Below, piece after piece: positions 58,045 through 64,000 of a DNA stretch of 64,000 bases (the first letter of the stretch is position 1; each line of letters opens with the position of its first letter). The notes beneath the pieces were generated by a model. It did no database searches. It was not told where the DNA came from and saw nothing but the letters and a program-made list of their open reading frames with translations. Both the position numbers and the translations under genes were made by a program. The stretch is taken from positions 8,590,140 through 8,654,139 of the forward strand of contig NC_040018.1 in NCBI RefSeq assembly GCF_000972845.2, written 5' to 3'. Source of the stretch: Larimichthys crocea. Its lineage: Eukaryota > Chordata > Actinopteri > Sciaenidae.

Positions 58045-60240
58045 GAGTGAGAAAGAGAGCATGAGGAAAGAGATATGGTGGCAGATTACGGTGAGGCGAG
58101 CTCGTACATCTAAACTGGGGCTGGGGTGTCCGTGATGGAGGGGCTGTGAATTGTCTGTGAACGTTAAGTTATCTAAATGAAAATCAATAAAGTGTGTGTG
58201 CCAGTGTCTTACTAGTGAGAAGTGTCCGAGGACGACGGCCAACAGAGCGAAGAGGTGGGCAAGGAGGTGCATGAGTGTGTTTGTGTGTGTTAAGGGCATA
58301 ATTCAACATATCCAAGGCAGGCCTTAATCATCCAACTTCAGCTATGTAGTGTGGGAAATGCCCTGTTCTATTACATCATAACGTACTGAAATGTATATGG
58401 ATGCTGGGTGCCCTTAAGGAAGTTGTTACGTGCATGTGTTTGTGTGCATGAATTTGCATATATGTGTTTGCATATCTGAACGGAAGCTCACTTCAATCCT
58501 TCTCACACGCTTGGCCACTGGAGAAATATTTAGCTGGTCATGGTTGAGCACCCTCCCACCTGTCAGCATCTGTAGAATTATTTCATCCCACTGGCAATTA
58601 GCCCAACGCTGGCTGGTGTAACGAGTGTCACCACCACCAAAGCCCACTGCTCACTGCGCTTTTTGCTCAGTGAATGAGCTTCAGGAAATCTACAGATTCT
58701 GTAGTTTAAGGAGAGGAATTCATAATCTGCCGTAGACACACTTTTGTCTGAAACAACAGAGAAAAAATAGTAGACAGTCTGAACTAATGAAAACTCAAGG
58801 ACCAAAACCACCTCAGACCATGCTTCCTACACTACCCTGCCTCTGGGTAGCTACCAGTGTGTACCAACTGGCCCTAGAGGTATAATTTTTGTGCTTTCTT
58901 CTAACATTACGATTTTTTAGGACTTTGTGAACCAATGTGTTCCTAATGACTCCATATCATTTACTTACTTTTTAATAAATACCAAAATCACCCAGTGTCA
59001 GACACTGTCAGGGCAGCACCATGCCATTTTGAAGGTGATATGTAACATCATATGCAAATTAAGAAAATAATATCTGTTTTGTTTTTTGTCAGATGACCTG
59101 AATTACATAACTATTAATGTTTAGGAAGAAATGATATGGAAATAATATTTTGCTTATTGTCTTGTGATATGGGGTTTTATATATCCAATTGACTTTGTTT
59201 GACTTCAGATTTGCTTTAGATCCTAAAGCAAATCAGAACATGGGGCAATAATCAAACAGAAAGTACAGTGTCTACAAAAGTGTATTACTTTTCATTTAAT
59301 AATAATTCAAATAAATGCTCCTTCTGTGAATCAAATTTTCTCAACAAATTGGTATTTACAGAGAAATGTTTAATATATTTTCATAAGTAGTTCAAAGCAG
59401 GTAAAAAAAACAAACAAAGATATTGGCTTAAAACATAAAGGCAGCACTTCAATAAGAGGTGAGTGACAGCCAGTTTTTGTGGACTCAGGTCATTCATAAC
59501 TCATGACCTCATTCATCAGCTGAAATATTAACGTAGAAATTAAACAGTATGGAATAAAATGTGTGCTCAGCATAAATGCAGTAAATACTTTAGTATCCAA
59601 GTGATAGGGAAATGATCCACTGTTCACTGACTGGAAGTAGTGAAATATGAAATATATTCCACAATCTCATCAGAGGAAGTGTTCTAGTTGAAGTTATTGT
59701 AGTTTAAATAGCTCTACAGATATAGTTTACATAAAAATATGACTCTCTCCAGCTTTAGATGTGCTCACATATCCGCCGCATACAGATGCCCATAGAGGAA
59801 GACGTAGTTGGCGAGAGGCAACCTGAGGGGTGGAAAAGTGGGAGTAGACAGAGTGGGACAGTGTATTAGGGAGACGATCTAATGTTAGCCCTCCTATTCT
59901 CATCCCCCCTGCTTCCCCTGCCTTAGTACCACCGCTACTGCTGTGGAGCGAGCGACAGAGGGAGAAAGGAAATTTCTCCATTGCAGAGGCAGTCAGGCAG
60001 GAGACAGGAGAGAGGGAGAATAAATCAGCCCCAGTCTGGTCTCTGGTGACCACCCGCGGCAAGGGAATAGTGTAGAAAGACAGAGGGAGAGAGAGAGAGA
60101 GAGGGGGGATGGGGGAGAGTGTCAGCAGGGGCTTGGACTACAGAGGAATAATGTCCTTTTACTGTATGTCCCTCTCCACCTGGCCCCAGTGTACTGTCTA
60201 ACTCTACCTTCACTCATTTAATGTCAAACAATCCCACCCC
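58045..60240. other. non-coding stretch
   Basis: I see no gene. The 58870-59720 part is AT-rich unique DNA. 60080-60116 is a GA-rich patch. The 111-codon minus frame at 59727-60062 has no domain features. Confidence 0.5.
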
Positions 60241-60260
60241 TTCAATGAACCCAGTCATGT

Positions 60261-60280
60261 CCGCACACACACACACACAC
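60261..60280. repeat. (CA)n microsatellite
   Basis: A short perfect CA tract of about 9 units. Confidence 0.93.
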
Positions 60281-60500
60281 CTCCACCTCCTGTGACGAAT
60301 TAGAATTGCCTCGACTCCATCGCCCAGCAAAACAGTGTCTGATTTGGCAAATGGTCAAAGTGCCCATTATCTGGCAACAGAGAGAGAGGCCATATCGAGA
60401 GGAGCCCGAGGAGGAGATCAGGGAAGGAGGAGAAGGACAAAAGGGAAAGTAGGGGACGAGCGACAAATTAGCCCATTCAGAAGTTAGAAAGTGCACTAAC
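60281..60500. promoter_or_regulatory. candidate non-coding regulatory block
   Basis: Repeat-free DNA reading GACGAATTAGAATTGCCTCG near 60293-60312 and CTGATTTGGCAAATGGTCAA near 60339-60358 (an imperfect TTTGGCAAA palindrome of NFI or FOX type, then TGGTCAAAG). Followed by purine-rich DNA. Function is inferred from motifs. Confidence 0.28.
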
Positions 60501-61060
60501 TAACCAGAGGAAAGGGAGTATTATTATGAGAAACAATCATACGGCCAATGTCATGGAGGATGGAAACATTTTAGAATGTGTTCAGGAACTATAGTAACGG
60601 TTGCCAGCGCACATCATACATCCAAAGACGTGTACACAGACAGACATCATCATTGCAGCATAAATACAGTTCTAGTCAACAAAAACACGCTTCAGAATAA
60701 TATATGTAATTTACATTTATATGCGTTTCAGCTCACTAATATACATGTATATTATTACTGCAGTGCTTTCTCAAACAACCTCAATGTAGTGATGCAATCC
60801 ACGACGTGCGGTTACAGTATAAAGTAGAAATGGATAGGAGGGGATTGCAAAGAGAGAGATGTGTATATATAGTGTTTGTTGTGAAAATTAAAATAATATG
60901 TGCTTTAATCTGATCTAAATGCCCAATGGTGTTTTTCTGTTATTTACTCAGACAGAAGGCCCAGCTTTGAACCCGTGTAAGACCTGGTGGTGACAAGTTT
61001 GGAAATAGTCGTGAAAGTTTAATTGATGGAGATGTTTAACACATTCTGTGTGTGGTACTT
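60501..61060. other. non-coding stretch, nothing recognisable
   Basis: I see no gene or known repeat. Confidence 0.5.
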
Positions 61061-61062
61061 CT

Positions 61063-61067
<5 letters not shown>

Positions 61068-61101
<34 letters not shown>
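61068..61101. repeat. (CT)n microsatellite
   Basis: A perfect TC tract of about 17 units. Confidence 0.97.
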
Positions 61102-61104
<3 letters not shown>

Positions 61105-61269
61105 ACACACACACTCTGTCCTGCCACGTTTACATTCACAGTTTAAACCCAGGCCTCCTCTCTCCCTGAGCTGTGTTTCATCTTAAGTGAGTTTATTGAA
61201 GGCAAGTCAGTGTTTTTCCCTGAAAGAAAAGAAGGAAAGAGAGGCAAACTGAGACAGATAGTGAGAGTG

Positions 61270-61282
61270 TGTGTGAGAGAGC

Positions 61283-61316
<34 letters not shown>

Positions 61317-61320
61317 GAGA
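61270..61320. repeat. (GA)n microsatellite
   Basis: A GA tract of about 22 units with two interruptions. It faces the CT tract at 61068, so the pair forms an inverted repeat about 170 bases apart. Confidence 0.96.
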
Positions 61321-61955
61321 ATACTTGCCTATAGCTAGCCCATAGGACACATTTAGTAATCCTTCCAATGATGTCCAGGGCCCAGTGATGGTTACCAGAC
61401 CTGCAAATACCCCTACAAACACACACACACTCACACACAATCCATTTTTATTGTATTTGGGTCTGCAGCGTTGTATTTCCTGCCCTCTCTTAGTGCCACA
61501 CACACACTGCACTCAAAAACAAAAATCCATATTATCGACCGTCCAGTGTCACCACAATTATTCTTTTGAAACAGCCATTGAAAACAAATTACATCTGCAC
61601 TGCGTTTTCATCCGATTGCTCTGGGTGAGCAATGCTCAACGGCTGGGTCGGCCCTGCCTTCGTCGACCCTCACACCCCTCCCTATAGGTTTGCTGTCTAT
61701 AGCATGGTGTCGCTAACGACTGGTTTCTGTGTGTGTGTTTGTGTGTGTATGTGTGTGCAGTAATATGGTAAGGGGTCTGGGTAAAAAAGAACTAAGAAGT
61801 AGTTAAGGGTAGATTTAAATGGGAGAATCCAAAAACAAGGGAATATTTGTGTTCATATTCTTTAAATCTATTTGATAAAATAGCATCACGGTCATTAACA
61901 GTCTGCTGTACTGTAACTAAACACTGTTTCAAGTAAAAGACCTTTATTATTTGTC
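61321..61955. other. non-coding stretch
   Basis: I see no gene. Short CA patches lie at 61420-61440 and 61498-61508, and GT patches at 61728-61760. The 100-codon plus frame (61385-61687) has no domain features. Confidence 0.5.
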
Positions 61956-61958
61956 ATT

Positions 61959-62302
61959 TAAAGGTCCAGTGTGTCAGATTTATACATCAGGGACTGATTA
62001 TTATATGCATAACTATGTTTTCACTAGTGTATAATCACCTGAAAATAAGCATCATTCTTTTTTTGTATCCTTGGAACGAGCCTTTTATGTCAACAGACAC
62101 TGTGTGTACTCTTTCGTGGAATCTACCATGTTGAACTGCCAAGTTTCTACAGTAGCCCAGAAAGGACAACCTAAAAATTGGCAACTGTCTCGAACGTTTT
62201 CCGCAAGTTTCACGGCCATCGCAGTTTCTCCTTACCACCCTAGGAAGTAGAGGGTGAGGCAAGGGGGTTGCAATCAGCAACTTAATGTATCACTAAATCC
62301 TC
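61959..62302 (+). mobile_element. MITE, GGTCCAGTGTG family, copy 3 (best preserved)
   Basis: The left end TTTAAAGGTCCAGTGTGTCA is the canonical terminus. The interior has TATAATCACCTGAAAATAAG, TACCATGTTGAACTGCC, TTTCTACAGTAGCCCAGAAA, CGCAAGTTTCACGGCCATCG, GGTTGCAATCAGC and TCACTAAATCCT in the family order. The right terminus is lost, and the next element begins directly. The 81-codon minus frame is not a gene. Confidence 0.8.
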
Positions 62303-62805
62303 TATACGCCTTCAAGTAAAAGTACAAAGGTAATATCAGCTAAATGTACTTAAAGTATCAAAATGAAGATGGTCCCTGTCAGTGTTACGTTATTACCTCG
62401 ACCAAGGTGGAAACATGTGTAGGCATGGGCCTAGGAAGAACTCATTACATTACCAGTATTTGTTTTTTCACTTATGTGAAAATTGTTGTCGTTGCATGTC
62501 AAGACTGAATTATTATCCTTGGTGGGGAAGGTCTTCTAGTTGCATAATACATTATTGGTTTATCATTACTGCTGCAAAGAAGTTACACTTTAATGTTATA
62601 TCTGGCTGAGGTGATGCTAGTCAAGCCTATTGTGTATACATAATTTTATCTAACTTCACATGATTTGCCTAGTTTAATTTATTGTATATCGATCCAGTGT
62701 AGTTTAGAAGCTCGTTCTTAAGATGGGAGTTAAGTAAAGATGTCAAATAGAAGTAAATGGAAACACTTTGTAGTTAATGTACTTTGTTACTTTACGCCAC
62801 TGGAC
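62303..62805 (+). mobile_element. hAT-like MITE remnant, AGTAAAAGTAC family, copy 2
   Basis: TTCAAGTAAAAGTACAAAGG and AAATGTACTTAAAGTATCAA at the left, and AATGTACTTTGTTACTTTAC followed by GCCACTGG at the right, match the interior and right terminus of the family at 48655-48910. The middle is unrelated AT-rich DNA or strongly diverged. The left terminus is missing. Confidence 0.6.
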
Positions 62806-63240
62806 GTTGATAAATTGCAATATTTTGTTGATTAACTGATTTGATGAAAAACAAAATAATTATCGGCAATTATTTGAATAATATAGTATCCTCTGGTTTA
62901 AGTATTTTTTAACACATTAACACATATTGGTTTTGGTTTCTTAATGTGAACATTTGCTTCTTATCCTTGTCTTTGTTTCCTTGTTACATTATTCAAAACG
63001 TTTTGATGGTCGGACGAGACATCAATTAAATACATCGTTGGAAAATTAGAAGATCATTTCACAATGGTGTGATGTTTCATAGGCCAAACTATTCATCAAT
63101 GAATCAAGAAAATAATTTGCAGTTCCAACCCTGACGTGCATAAATTAAGATTTATTTTTATATTTTATTTGACATCTGATCTCTGTCCAGTGAAATGATT
63201 GCTTGTCTGTCTTGTTAAATAATCATATTCTGGCACTATC
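62806..63240. other. AT-rich non-coding stretch
   Basis: I see no gene or recognisable repeat. Confidence 0.5.
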
Positions 63241-63249
63241 ATTGTCATT

Positions 63250-63735
63250 GATTATTCTGTGAAAGCCATACTGAGGGGGCGGCATGATTGCCACACCACC
63301 ATCCCACCACCATTACATCTAACTGTGTTACTCCATCTAACAGTATTAGCCCACTGCTCTGCAGCACACAAGCTGCTTCCAATAGCCTCAGTCCAGTGGT
63401 GCCATGTGACAATGGGAGAAAACAACAACTAATATCCAGCCGGCACAGTTGGTAATTAATCCTGGCTCGGCTTCCCTCGGCCAAGGAGTACAGCAAAGGC
63501 TAGAAGGCAGGATCCCTTTGTTAAGCTCTGACCACACAAGTCACCTCACCGGCCCTCCCGAAGCGGGGAAACGCCAACTTTGGAGTATTAAGAAAACCAA
63601 TAGCCTTGTTGACATGAACACGGAGGCCTAACCCCCGCAGCCTCCTCATATGAAGCATTGATTTTTCTGTCCGGCTGCGGCACTAAACCCATTCATTCTC
63701 TATGGCCGAGCCCAAGACTTGCGCAGATGTGAGTG
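63250..63735. promoter_or_regulatory. candidate non-coding regulatory block
   Basis: A 480-base repeat-free, high-complexity block ending at the CA tract at 63740. It includes GGTAATTAATCCTGGCTCGG at 63450-63469 (homeodomain palindrome plus a TAATCC site of OTX/PITX type), GATCCCTTTGTTAAGCTC near 63511-63528 (SOX/TCF-type CTTTGTT), and GGCACTAAACCCATTCATTC near 63679. Two short frames across it on opposite strands have no domain features. The texture is that of a deeply conserved enhancer, untested. Confidence 0.38.
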
Positions 63736-63739
63736 CCCT

Positions 63740-63790
63740 ACACACACACACACACACACACAGACACACACACACAGACAACACACACAG
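63740..63790. repeat. (CA)n microsatellite
   Basis: A CA tract of about 22 units with two GACA interruptions. Confidence 0.96.
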
Positions 63791-64000
63791 GGGCCTGGCT
63801 AAATTCTCCTTTCATCCTCTCAGTCTTACCTTGGGGGGTGGAAAGTTGAGGCTTAAAGTCACCCCTCCTCCTTCTGGTTTGACCGTCATTCTAGCACTGA
63901 ACCTAAACACACCTCCACACACAGGTACATGGGTAAACATGCACAATATGACCTGCCCTATGTTGAGAAACCAAAGGGGAGGTGAGGTCAAACATGTTAG
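63791..64000. other. non-coding right edge
   Basis: I see no gene or repeat in the last 210 bases. Confidence 0.5.

Overview
The window looks like non-coding nuclear DNA from a bony fish, most likely a spiny-rayed (percomorph) teleost. I found no convincing protein-coding exon, no tRNA or rRNA gene and no prokaryotic-style operon. Every long open frame is either low-complexity (CA, GA or CT repeat frames), a transposon remnant or a frame without family features. The teleost call rests on very dense CA/GT and GA/CT microsatellites, decayed LINE pieces whose translations match fish L2/Rex1-like reverse transcriptase and endonuclease, LINE 3' ends with GATTCT-type tails, a tRNA-derived SINE remnant, and several short non-autonomous DNA-transposon families that I recognise from memory of fish genomes.

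Layout. 1-5.7 kb: single-copy DNA with GA, CA and AAT tracts and a perfect hairpin near 1.18 kb. 5.7-11.8 kb: transposon-rich, with a GGTCCAGTGTG-family MITE, a long non-autonomous element at 6.6-7.9 kb, a pogo/Tigger-like element with intact ends at 10.1-10.66 kb, and a minus-strand LINE remnant at 11.0-11.8 kb. 11.8-25 kb: mostly single-copy DNA, with several homeodomain-motif-rich blocks, a LINE inserted into an older repeat near 17.68 kb, and strong CA and CT microsatellites. 25-30 kb: a MITE with matching 15-base ends (26.07-26.64 kb) and a LINE reverse-transcriptase remnant (29.1-29.9 kb). 30.6-35.7 kb: the longest stretch with little repeat content, containing several candidate regulatory blocks. 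36.4-41.6 kb: repeats again, including a LINE 3' end at 38.05-38.46 kb. 42.2-43.1 kb: a dense cluster of CA and GT tracts in both orientations. 43-50 kb: a SINE, repeat fragments and one possible spliced-exon signal at 47.72 kb. 50.7-51 kb: another motif-rich block. 52-57 kb: two repeat copies paralogous to copies elsewhere in the window, a broken two-unit coiled-coil pseudogene (minus strand, 54.5-54.95 kb) and another MITE. 57.5-64 kb: candidate regulatory blocks at 57.6, 60.3 and 63.3 kb, with a two-MITE block at 62 kb.

How it may work together. Motif-rich, repeat-poor blocks separated by microsatellites and young transposons, with no exons over 64 kb, would fit a gene desert or very large intron next to a developmental regulator. 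That is inference: conservation cannot be measured from one sequence, and I could not name the neighbouring gene. The repeat calls rest on direct sequence features (terminal repeats, recognisable translated motifs, paralogous copies inside the window) and on remembered fish repeat families, so family names are tentative.
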